Origin: an uncultured Collinsella sp.
GTDB taxonomy: Bacteria; Actinomycetota; Coriobacteriia; Coriobacteriales; Coriobacteriaceae
Reading direction: 5' to 3'
Assembly (NCBI GenBank): GCA_902493985.1
Contig: CABURR010000060.1
Location: 1-12,326 of the forward strand
DNA: 12,326 nucleotides
Position 1 is the first letter of the stretch. Each line of letters opens with the position of its first letter. The notes beneath the pieces are model-generated. The model saw nothing but the letters and a program-made list of their open reading frames with translations, was not told the DNA's origin and made no database searches. This document shows, one piece after another, positions 7,201-12,326 of the stretch. Made by a program: the position numbers and the translations under genes.

Positions 7201-10200
7201 GATATCACCGGCAAGTTCACCTTTACCGTGACCGGTGAAGAGGGCGCGCCTATGCCTGCGAGCACGAGCGTGCACAACGACGTTGACGGCAAGGTCGACT
7301 TTGGCAAGATCGCCTTTACGCTCGACGACCTTAACAAGGCTCTGGGCGAGAAGCCCGAGAAGCGCGAGCACACCTTTACCTACACCGTGACCGAGTCCGG
7401 CGAAGTGGCTGGCGTGACCAACGACGCCAAGCTGTCGCGCAAGGTTTCCTTCACCGTGACTGATGACGGCAAGGGCAATCTGAGCGTATCCCGCAAGCCG
7501 GACGGCGATGTGGCATTTACGTTCACCAATACCTATAACGTGACGCCTGACGAGTTCAGCGTCACCGACCAGATCACCGCGACCAAGGTCCTGGACGGCC
7601 GCGACCTCAAGGCCGGCGAGTTCTCCTTCGAGCTCGTCGAGGGCGACAAGGTCGTCGCCACTGGCACCAACGACGCCGAGGGCAAGATCACGATGAGCGC
7701 CGTGAAGTACACCAAGGCCGGCAAGCATATCTACACGCTGCACGAGGTCAACGGCGGAACCACCAGCAAGGGCATCACCTACAGCGATGCCAAGTTCACC
7801 ATCGAGACCACCATCACGGACAATGGCGACGGCACACTCAGGGCCGAGCATGTCCTGAAGGGCACCGAGCCCGCCGAGTTCAAGAACTCCTACAGCGTGA
7901 CCCCGCTCGACGCAGAGCTCGACTTTGACCTGAGCAAGGCCATCGACGGTCGCGACTGGACGGACTCCGACAAGTTCAGCTTTACCATCACCGCTCCCGA
8001 GGGCACCCCGCTGCCCGACCCCGCAACCGTAACTGTGAGCAAGAAGGACGCGAAGGATGGCATCGCCGCCATCAAGTTCGGCAAGATCCACTACACGGCT
8101 GCTGGAACCTACAAGTACGAGATCCGCGAGAACGCGGGCAGCGCGGCAGGCATGACGTATGACTCTCATGTCGCGACCGCCGAGGTGACCGTGACCGAGA
8201 ACGGCGAGGGCAAGCTGATCGCCAACGTCACCAAGAAGGGGAATGGACGCTTTACCAACACGTACCACACTGAGCTCAACTACACCGCGGCCGGTGGCCT
8301 TAAGCTCAGCAAGACCCTCTCCGGGCGTCCCATGACCGAGGGCCAGTTCACCTTTACCGTGACGCCCGCCGACGAGGCTTCGGCCAAAGCGCTCGGCCTG
8401 CACGAGGGCGCCAACGTGTACAAGTCCCCTGCAACGGCAGAGGCGACGGTTGGTCTGATTGACATCCTGGCTGGCCATGAGGTCAAGTTTACGCAGGCTG
8501 ACGCGGGCAAGACCTTTACATACACCGTTGCCGAGAAGAACGACGGCCAGCCCGGTTACACCTACGACGACGCCGAGCGCACCGTGACGATCGCTATCGC
8601 CGACGATGGCGCTGGTACGCTCACCGCCACGACGACCGTTATTGGCAACCCCGACAAGGGAACGCCGGTAACCGAGTACAAGACTGGTGCCGCTACGGTC
8701 GAGAGCGCCGTGGTTCCGTTCGTCAACAGCTACCGTGCATCGACCGATAACCCGGGCGGCGAGCTTGCGCAGATTGTCGCCACCAAGACCCTGACCGGTC
8801 GTCCGCTGGCCGACGGCGAGTTCTACTTTGGCATCGCCTATGCGGGCGAGAAGGAAGCCATCGAGGGTACGTGCGTTACCAACGTTAACGGCCAGGTGAG
8901 CTTTGGCGCTCTGCATTACACGACCGAGATGCTCGCCGATCTGGTAAACGCCAAGCGCGCCATCCGCACCGACACGGATGCCAAGCTTGCGTGGACCATC
9001 AACTACACGGCGTTTGAGTACACGTCCCCGCTCGCAGCAAAGGGTATTACTGCCGCGAAGTCGAGCTTTAGCTTTAAGGTCATCGTCGTCGACAACGGCG
9101 ACGGTACCCTGACGGCAAAGCCTGACTACGGTGGCGTCGAGCCCGTGTTCGAGAACGTCTACGGCGCCGACGCCGTTGACGCTGCGCTCGCCGGCACCAA
9201 GAAGCTCCAGGCTGCCGAGGGCCTGACCCCGGCCGACATCGCGGGCAAGTTCACCTTTGCCGTGACCGCCGATGAGGCGGATGCCCCGATGCCCGAGCGC
9301 ACGACCGCAACCAACGACGCGGCCGGCAACGTGGGCTTTGGCAAGATCCACTTTACGCTCGAGGACCTCAACCGCGCCCTGGGTGTGACGGACGATGCTT
9401 CTGGCGATGCATCGAGCGACGCTGAAGCCAACGCCGACGAGGCCGAGGTCGACGCCGACGCTGCCGAGACCGATGAGTCCAACGACGAGTCCAAGCCCGC
9501 AGCCCCCACCGCTCCGCGCTCGCACACCTTTATCTATACGGTGACCGAGTCCGGTAGCGCCCCTGGCGTGACCAACGACACCAACGCCACGCGCAAGGTT
9601 TCCTACACCGTGACCGATGACGGTGCTGGACATCTGGTCGTCAAGCGCGACGGCGGCGACGGTGCGGCCTTTACGTTCACCAACACGTACGGCGTGGCAC
9701 CTACCGATTCTGTCGTGACCGATCAGGTCAAGACCGTCAAGCGTCTGACCGGCCGCGACCTTGCGGCTGGCGAGTTCACGTTTGATCTGCTCGAGGACGG
9801 CGTGGTTGTCGCTAGCGGCACCAACGACGCCAACGGCACCGTTACGCTGAGCCCGATCCGCTACGAGGCACCCGGCACGCACACGTACACGCTGCGCGAG
9901 GCTTGCCCCAACGCGCTCGGCCTGTACAAGGGCGTCACCTATGACAGCGCGACCTACACCGTCGTGACCACCGTCTCCGACAATGGCGACGGCACGTTGA
10001 CCGCGACGCACAAGCTCAAGGGAACCACCGAGTCGGCTGGCTTTACCAACAAGTATCACGCCATGCCCACGCAGGTTTCCATCGGCGCCATCAAGGTGCT
10101 CGAGGGACGCGAGCTCAAGAAGGACGAGTTTAGCTTTAAGCTCGTTGGCGAGGACATCGAGTCCACCGTCACCAACGATGCCGACGGCAAGATCAACTTC

Positions 10201-10590
10201 GGCAAGTTCGAGTACGACGAGCCTGGTACGTACGTCTACACCATCAGCGAGGTCAAGGGCGACGAGGCCGGTATGACCTACGACAAGTCCGTCTTTACCG
10301 CGACCGTCAACGTGGTCGATGACGGCGAGGGCAACCTCAAGGCGAACGTCGCCTTTACCAAGGGCGACAAGAGCGTCGAGGGTATCGTGTTCAACAACAC
10401 GTATAAGAAGCCCGAGACATCCGTGCCGACGCCCGACCCCGGCACGCCCAAGACCGTGACGAACATCGTCAAGACGGTCAAGGGCTTCCTGCCCACCACG
10501 GGTGACCAGCAGGCCGCTGCACTGCTCATGGCATTTGTTATCGCCATGGCCGGCGTCGGAGCCCTGGTCTGGGGTATCCGTAAGCGCTAG
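4282..10590 (+). CDS. Giant LPxTG-anchored vWA adhesin / pilin-like protein with ten Spy0128-type isopeptide domains
   Basis: This 2102-residue protein is built for display on the cell wall. A signal peptide (about 1-25, hydrophobic core 8-22, AFA before the likely cut) is followed by a von Willebrand A domain (about 113-365). Its MIDAS is complete: DASGS at 121-125, Thr228 and Asp258 (FTDGT), so metal-dependent ligand binding is expected. Residues 365-700 are a beta-rich linker I cannot name securely. Residues about 700-2042 are ten tandem Spy0128/FctA-like domains, each with the Lys, YxxxE and FxNxY signature of Lys-Asn isopeptide bonds. The C-terminus has LPTTG (2070-2074), a membrane helix and an RKR tail, the classic sortase signal. 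ATG 4282 follows AGGGAG (4271-4276). Sortase and companion pilins are not in the window, so anchoring as a monomeric adhesin or as a pilus tip are both possible. Family assignment is firm; the ligand is unknown. Confidence 0.93.
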   Translation: MSKYTRGLLAVILAVVLVLPAAAFAMLPEANARSSTGMDGPTASGTVVDPDTSGRWEIWAAGHGGNKVTTQNVGRIWTDKTVKATGENEESDFLTTLSAISSTSNSTVTVTTPLDIVMVLDASGSMDDPMGGGDRTKRIDALKGAASSFIDTIAKQNEAIEGVDRQHRVAIVKFAGKKSNDIGNNMYRDGGYSYNYTQVMKELTYCSGSNADDLKKNTINRIQPAGATRADYGLELAEKITTTYGRKDAKKIIVFFTDGTPTKQNEFDAGVANAAVTAAKNMKDSKATVYTIGIFDGANPSAGIQDSGKNQKENKFMQAVSSNYPNATAWDTHGTRAENSDYYKSATNAEELKKVFDDISQAITSEAPYPTEIHKGYDETKSGYITFTDELGDFMQVDSFTEVVINGTPFTKTDKTVNKETNTDTYEFTGKAKDLLITVQRAGDDNSQKGDVVTVSIPASLIPLSHFKTVDGKLSVDSAQPIRVKYTSSVKSTALDNLFTPEKVTGLKNYIENNTTVANGAKTVSFYANKWAAGDLGNTVATFEPADTNRYYYFQKQTPIYTDKDCTQPAKNSLADTGTYYYKDEFEEQGENGEAKPASAVIEFIGGDAAKFDGAIVADEDGSLSFSVGTARLAFIDELHTTKESVGGNSTGTATDVLNPKWNNVSAKAAATHVNSYLGNNGKIGFAYNMTPAMVETKAGFGLTKVLEGRDWTKEDTFEFGLTSENGAPIPESATAPVTASVTKDDLDDKGKAVIDFGTIKYTEPGTYVYRVSEKNAGTTVDGIAYSKNVAEVTVTVTPNKRGELSAAVKVTWSEADETEFKNVYTAEPVESSVTDKIDVTKSLTGRDLTAGEFSFELREIKGEDSELIETVKNAADGKVTFSAIKYTEIGQHTYKLHEVKGNAGGIDYDDAVYTIVTTIADNGKGQLVATHELKDAKDVKSIEFKNAYTTNATEASLAGIKNLQVDDALTPADITGKFTFTVTGEEGAPMPASTSVHNDVDGKVDFGKIAFTLDDLNKALGEKPEKREHTFTYTVTESGEVAGVTNDAKLSRKVSFTVTDDGKGNLSVSRKPDGDVAFTFTNTYNVTPDEFSVTDQITATKVLDGRDLKAGEFSFELVEGDKVVATGTNDAEGKITMSAVKYTKAGKHIYTLHEVNGGTTSKGITYSDAKFTIETTITDNGDGTLRAEHVLKGTEPAEFKNSYSVTPLDAELDFDLSKAIDGRDWTDSDKFSFTITAPEGTPLPDPATVTVSKKDAKDGIAAIKFGKIHYTAAGTYKYEIRENAGSAAGMTYDSHVATAEVTVTENGEGKLIANVTKKGNGRFTNTYHTELNYTAAGGLKLSKTLSGRPMTEGQFTFTVTPADEASAKALGLHEGANVYKSPATAEATVGLIDILAGHEVKFTQADAGKTFTYTVAEKNDGQPGYTYDDAERTVTIAIADDGAGTLTATTTVIGNPDKGTPVTEYKTGAATVESAVVPFVNSYRASTDNPGGELAQIVATKTLTGRPLADGEFYFGIAYAGEKEAIEGTCVTNVNGQVSFGALHYTTEMLADLVNAKRAIRTDTDAKLAWTINYTAFEYTSPLAAKGITAAKSSFSFKVIVVDNGDGTLTAKPDYGGVEPVFENVYGADAVDAALAGTKKLQAAEGLTPADIAGKFTFAVTADEADAPMPERTTATNDAAGNVGFGKIHFTLEDLNRALGVTDDASGDASSDAEANADEAEVDADAAETDESNDESKPAAPTAPRSHTFIYTVTESGSAPGVTNDTNATRKVSYTVTDDGAGHLVVKRDGGDGAAFTFTNTYGVAPTDSVVTDQVKTVKRLTGRDLAAGEFTFDLLEDGVVVASGTNDANGTVTLSPIRYEAPGTHTYTLREACPNALGLYKGVTYDSATYTVVTTVSDNGDGTLTATHKLKGTTESAGFTNKYHAMPTQVSIGAIKVLEGRELKKDEFSFKLVGEDIESTVTNDADGKINFGKFEYDEPGTYVYTISEVKGDEAGMTYDKSVFTATVNVVDDGEGNLKANVAFTKGDKSVEGIVFNNTYKKPETSVPTPDPGTPKTVTNIVKTVKGFLPTTGDQQAAALLMAFVIAMAGVGALVWGIRKR
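6379..10407 (+). repeat. Ten tandem isopeptide-domain repeats inside the adhesin gene
   Basis: The bond-forming Lys and Asn can be read for each domain: 705/823, 842/947, 962/1083, 1102/1202, 1219/1326, 1344/1482, 1502/1625, 1640/1801, 1820/1923 and 1938/2039. Each has YxxxE between them (for example YRVSE, YTLHE, YTVTE) as the expected catalytic Glu, and ends in FxNxY. Domains 3 and 8 form a distinct subtype beginning LAGxKxLQ with LTPADIxGKFTF, and each is followed by a GRDLxAGEF-type domain (4 and 9), which suggests duplication of a block. Domain 8 carries an acidic insert of about 45 residues (1702-1747). The assignment rests on sequence pattern and known Spy0128 chemistry, not on structure. 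Confidence 0.85.
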
Positions 10591-10602
10591 GCACGCTGGC
10601 AG

Positions 10603-10628
10603 CGCCCGGGGCCAAAAGGCCCCGGGCG
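10603..10628 (+). terminator. Hairpin just after the adhesin gene (11-bp stem, AAAA loop, no T-tract)
   Basis: CGCCCGGGGCC (10603-10613) pairs perfectly with GGCCCCGGGCG (10618-10628) around AAAA, 12 bases after the adhesin stop. No T run follows. Its design copies the hairpin after echF: a very G+C-rich stem and an A4 loop. Confidence 0.6.
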
Positions 10629-10670
10629 GCCGGCGGGGAGCCAGAACATAGCCCCCACCCCCACCCCAAG

Positions 10671-10710
10671 CCGCCACGGAGGTATCTCCCTCCTCCGTGG
10701 CGGCGCTTTT
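10671..10710 (+). terminator. Intrinsic terminator downstream of the adhesin gene
   Basis: CCGCCACGGAGG (10671-10682) pairs perfectly with 10692-10703 around a 9-base loop, followed by CGCTTTT. This is a good Rho-independent terminator for the adhesin transcript and a backup for the hairpin at 10603. Confidence 0.75.
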
Positions 10711-10731
10711 GTACGTAGGCGAGAAGGGTTC

Positions 10732-10891
10732 GCCACGAAACCGGCCCATTTACTACGTTTAACCCCTTACCCACAACCATGCTAAAAAACGCGAAAACAA
10801 AACCGCAGGTAGAACGCCTACGGTTTTGTTCAAAACGAAGGTATGGTCAGGGGTATCGAGTCAAAGGTAGTAGATGGGCCGGTTTCGTGGC
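10732..10891 (+). repeat. Long-hairpin repeat element B (160 bp, different 25-bp arms)
   Basis: The left arm 10732-10756 (starting GCCACGAAACCGG) pairs with the right arm 10867-10891 (ending CCGGTTTCGTGGC) at 24 of 25 positions. The one exception is T10750-G10873, a G-U pair in + strand RNA. The arms are unrelated in sequence to those of A and C, but the inside is shared. CCATGCT (10777-10783) pairs with GGTATGG (10840-10846), and the core AAAACCGCAGGTAGA is at 10799-10813. The inner stem is the clearest of the three: AACAAAACCG (10796-10805) with CGGTTTTGTT (10821-10830), then AGG/CCT. No coding potential is seen. It is a member of the same family as A and C with swapped outer arms. Confidence 0.75.
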
Positions 10892-10908
10892 AAGCGGTTC
10901 CGGCTGAT

Positions 10909-10941
10909 CCCCCGGGGACGGAGGAAAACGGATCATTTTGG
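10909..10941 (+). repeat. 33-bp repeat module, copy 2
   Basis: Identical over 33 bases to 4074-4106 and in the same orientation, placed between elements B and C. A short CCGCAAG/CTTGCGG palindrome (10944-10958) follows immediately and is absent from copy 1. Role unknown. Confidence 0.75.
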
Positions 10942-10983
10942 TCCCGCAAGGCTTGCGGAGGCACTCGTGCAGGGCCGCCCGAA

Positions 10984-11137
10984 CAAAACTATGCCGGTTT
11001 ACGGGGCTGAGTCACGAGTCCCCAACCGTGCCGATATTCGTGAAAATAAAACCGCAGGTAGACGAGCCGTCATTTTGCAGAAAACGCGGGTATGGACGGG
11101 GTTCCTGGGTTTAGCCCCGTAAACCGGCATAGTTTTG
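10984..11137 (+). repeat. Long-hairpin repeat element C (154 bp, perfect 25-bp inverted arms)
   Basis: The left arm 10984-11008 (CAAAACTATGCCGG then TTTACGGGGCT) is exactly complementary to the right arm 11113-11137. CCGTGCC (11026-11032) pairs with GGTATGG (11089-11095) through five Watson-Crick and two G-U pairs. The core AAAACCGCAGGTAGA is at 11048-11062, at exactly the same offset (64 bases) as in element A. Similarity to A extends past the right arm as GAAATGG, then ATCG, then CAGCC. The element lies in the convergent space between the adhesin and the response regulator, so it could also act as a terminator for the - strand operon, which has no other clear one. Confidence 0.8.
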
Positions 11138-11197
11138 AAATGGTATAAAATCGCTAGCAGCCATTTTGCTATGCCGGAGCGGTCGGCCGTTGGGTAA

Positions 11198-11827
11198 TTA
11201 CCCTCGCAGGTAGGCGATAGCGATTTGCGTGCGGTTGCGTAGGCCCATTTTGGCAAGGATCGAGCTGATGTGGTTGCGTACGGTGCCTTCGCCCATGTAT
11301 GCCGTGGCGGCGATCTCCTTGTTGTCGAGGCCGCGGGCAATGAGCTCGGCGACTTCGAACTCGCGGTCGGTCAGGCTGACAAAGGCCGCGGGCCGGCGGG
11401 CCGTGCCGGCCTCGACGCCCGCCCCATCAAAGTTAATATCCTCGATCGCCTTGCCCTCGAGCACGCGTTTGCCATCCATGACCTGCGCCAATGCTGGCGG
11501 AATGGCGGCGACATCAGTTTTGATCAGATAGCCGCGGGCACCCAGTTTGAGTGCCGACACAATGTATTCGTCATCCGAAAACGTCGTCAGAAACACTACG
11601 CGCGCCGCAGGGTCGCGCTCGAGGATCTCGCGCGCCGCCGATAGGCCGTCGCGCCCCGGCATCTGGATGTCGAGCAGCGCGATATCGGGTGCGTGCTCGG
11701 CGTAGAGCGACACCGCGTCGTCGCCGTCGGCACCGGTGCCAACCACCTCTATCTGCGGCTGAGCGCCCAGGATAATCTTGAGTGAATCGACCACCAGATG
11801 GTCGTCGTCGACAACTATGAGCCTCAT
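11198..11827 (-). CDS. NarL/LuxR-family response regulator
   Basis: This is a two-component response regulator: a receiver domain (about 1-120) joined to a LuxR-type helix-turn-helix (about 150-209) that binds DNA when phosphorylated. The acidic pocket DDD (7-9), phosphoacceptor Asp53 (LLDIQMPG), Thr81/82 and Lys103 are all present. The C-terminal domain reads LTDREFEVAELIARGLDNKE and then GTVRNHISSILAKMG, the standard LuxR pattern. ATG 11827 overlaps the stop of the upstream kinase gene as ATGA, so the two are translationally coupled. At 209 residues it is a typical length. It converges with the adhesin gene, which has possible 7-2-7 operator sites in its leader, but nothing in the sequence proves a link. 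The TAA stop lies inside a GGGTAATTACCC palindrome (11192-11203). Confidence 0.93.
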   Translation of the reverse strand: MRLIVVDDDHLVVDSLKIILGAQPQIEVVGTGADGDDAVSLYAEHAPDIALLDIQMPGRDGLSAAREILERDPAARVVFLTTFSDDEYIVSALKLGARGYLIKTDVAAIPPALAQVMDGKRVLEGKAIEDINFDGAGVEAGTARRPAAFVSLTDREFEVAELIARGLDNKEIAATAYMGEGTVRNHISSILAKMGLRNRTQIAIAYLRG

Positions 11828-12326
11828 CGGCCCTCATCTCCTTGCTGCTTGGGAATGGTGGCAAACACGCGCCATCCGGAGGCGTCGACTCGCGAGCCGG
11901 CAGTGAAAGTGCCGCCAAACGCCTCGACACGCTCGCGCATTGAGGCGAGTCCCATACCCCCTGTGGCGCTGCGGGCGCCTGTTCGAACCCCGCCCGTTCC
12001 ATCATCGGTAACGATGAGCTGGTAAAACGATGGATGCTCCATGCACCGCACGGTAATGGTTTTGGCATGGGCGTGGCGCATGGCGTTGGAAAGCGCCTCG
12101 CGTAGCACCGCCGCAAAGCAGTTGGCGACGTTGGCGGGTGTATGCTCGGCCAAAACCTCAAGCTCAATCTGCGGACCGCTGTCCGAGCGTGCGCCTTCAA
12201 CAATGCGTTCGAGCTGCACGGAAAGGTCGACGGCGTTGTCGTTGAGCGCGTGGACGCTGGTGCGCACAAGCTGGAGCGCCTCGTCAACTGTGCGTTTAAC
12301 GTCGGCGAAATCGGCGGCGACGCCAG
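11824..12326 (-). CDS. Sensor histidine kinase, NarL-partner (HPK7) type, C-terminal part
   Basis: The gene enters from the right edge; 166 C-terminal residues are visible. They contain the HATPase_c domain of a HisKA_3-type sensor kinase: N box REALSNAMRHAHA, G1 box DDGTGG and G2 region GGMGLASMRERVEAFGG. The region before it (VKRTVDEALQLVRTSVHALND) is the end of the dimerisation helix. The phosphorylated His and the sensor portion lie outside the window, so the signal cannot be inferred. An internal GTG at 12267 is not the start, because the frame stays open and domain-like to the edge. The stop overlaps the response regulator start by 4 bases; the kinase should phosphorylate that regulator. 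Confidence 0.92.
   Translation of the reverse strand, partial: GVAADFADVKRTVDEALQLVRTSVHALNDNAVDLSVQLERIVEGARSDSGPQIELEVLAEHTPANVANCFAAVLREALSNAMRHAHAKTITVRCMEHPSFYQLIVTDDGTGGVRTGARSATGGMGLASMRERVEAFGGTFTAGSRVDASGWRVFATIPKQQGDEGR

Noticed and set aside
6178..10749. 1523-codon open frame on the - strand across the adhesin stalk
   Set aside because: It mirrors the tandem repeats of the real gene. Strong G/C-ending codon bias on the + strand removes stop codons from this antisense frame; the translation has no recognisable domain and spans both terminators.
10874..11122. 82-codon + strand open frame in the gap after the adhesin
   Set aside because: It runs through element B's arm, the 33-bp module and element C, with no ribosome site and no protein-like sequence.
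3889..11137. CRISPR array or insertion sequence explanation for the repeats
   Set aside because: There are only three copies at irregular spacing with no spacers, no cas genes, no transposase and no clear target-site duplication.
11155..11171. TAGCA/TGCTA hairpin as a terminator for the - strand operon
   Set aside because: The stem is only 5 bp and is followed by a weak T run on the - strand; element C is a more likely structure for that role.

Overview
The window looks like a piece of a Coriobacteriia chromosome, most plausibly Collinsella or a close relative. This is inferred from the high G+C coding bias, the style of the LPxTG surface protein and the company of an Ech-type hydrogenase. 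No 16S or other taxonomic marker is present, so the assignment is not proven.

Region 1 (1-3802, + strand) is most of an energy-converting group 4 [NiFe] hydrogenase operon. The genes run in the Ech order: NuoH-like membrane subunit (EchB), NuoB-like small subunit (EchC), NuoC-like subunit (EchD), NuoD-like catalytic large subunit (EchE) and a two-cluster ferredoxin subunit (EchF). They are tightly packed, with a 1-base overlap or gaps of 5-12 bases. Together they would couple ferredoxin oxidation and H2 formation (or the reverse) to ion translocation at the membrane. The first frame runs open and coding-like off the left edge, where EchA (NuoL-like) would be expected. A strong hairpin follows echF.

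Region 2 (3803-4281, no gene) holds that hairpin, a 154-bp long-inverted-repeat element (element A), a 33-bp repeat module, and a cluster of TGTCTCA/TGAGACA heptamers just upstream of the surface-protein gene.

Region 3 (4282-10590, + strand) is one gene for a 2102-residue secreted, sortase-anchored adhesin or pilin-like protein. It has a signal peptide, a von Willebrand A domain with a complete MIDAS, a linker region, ten tandem Spy0128/FctA-type isopeptide domains each with a readable Lys-Glu-Asn triad, then LPTTG, a membrane helix and a basic tail. No sortase gene is in the window.

Region 4 (10591-11197, no gene) holds two hairpin terminators, a second long-hairpin element with unrelated outer arms (element B, 160 bp), a second identical copy of the 33-bp module, and a third element (C, 154 bp) whose 25-bp arms are perfectly complementary and match element A. 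All three elements share an identical 15-base core and the same internal pairing plan.

Region 5 (11198-12326, - strand) is a NarL/LuxR-type response regulator and the C-terminal part of its histidine kinase, overlapping by 4 bases and convergent with the adhesin gene.

The least explained signal is the A/B/C family. Its outer stems differ in sequence but stay paired, its core is fixed, and the deviations in the two main stems are mostly G-U pairs on the + strand. This points to a structured RNA or an RNA-active mobile repeat. The same elements and the 33-bp module flank the adhesin gene as direct repeats, which could let that gene be gained or lost.
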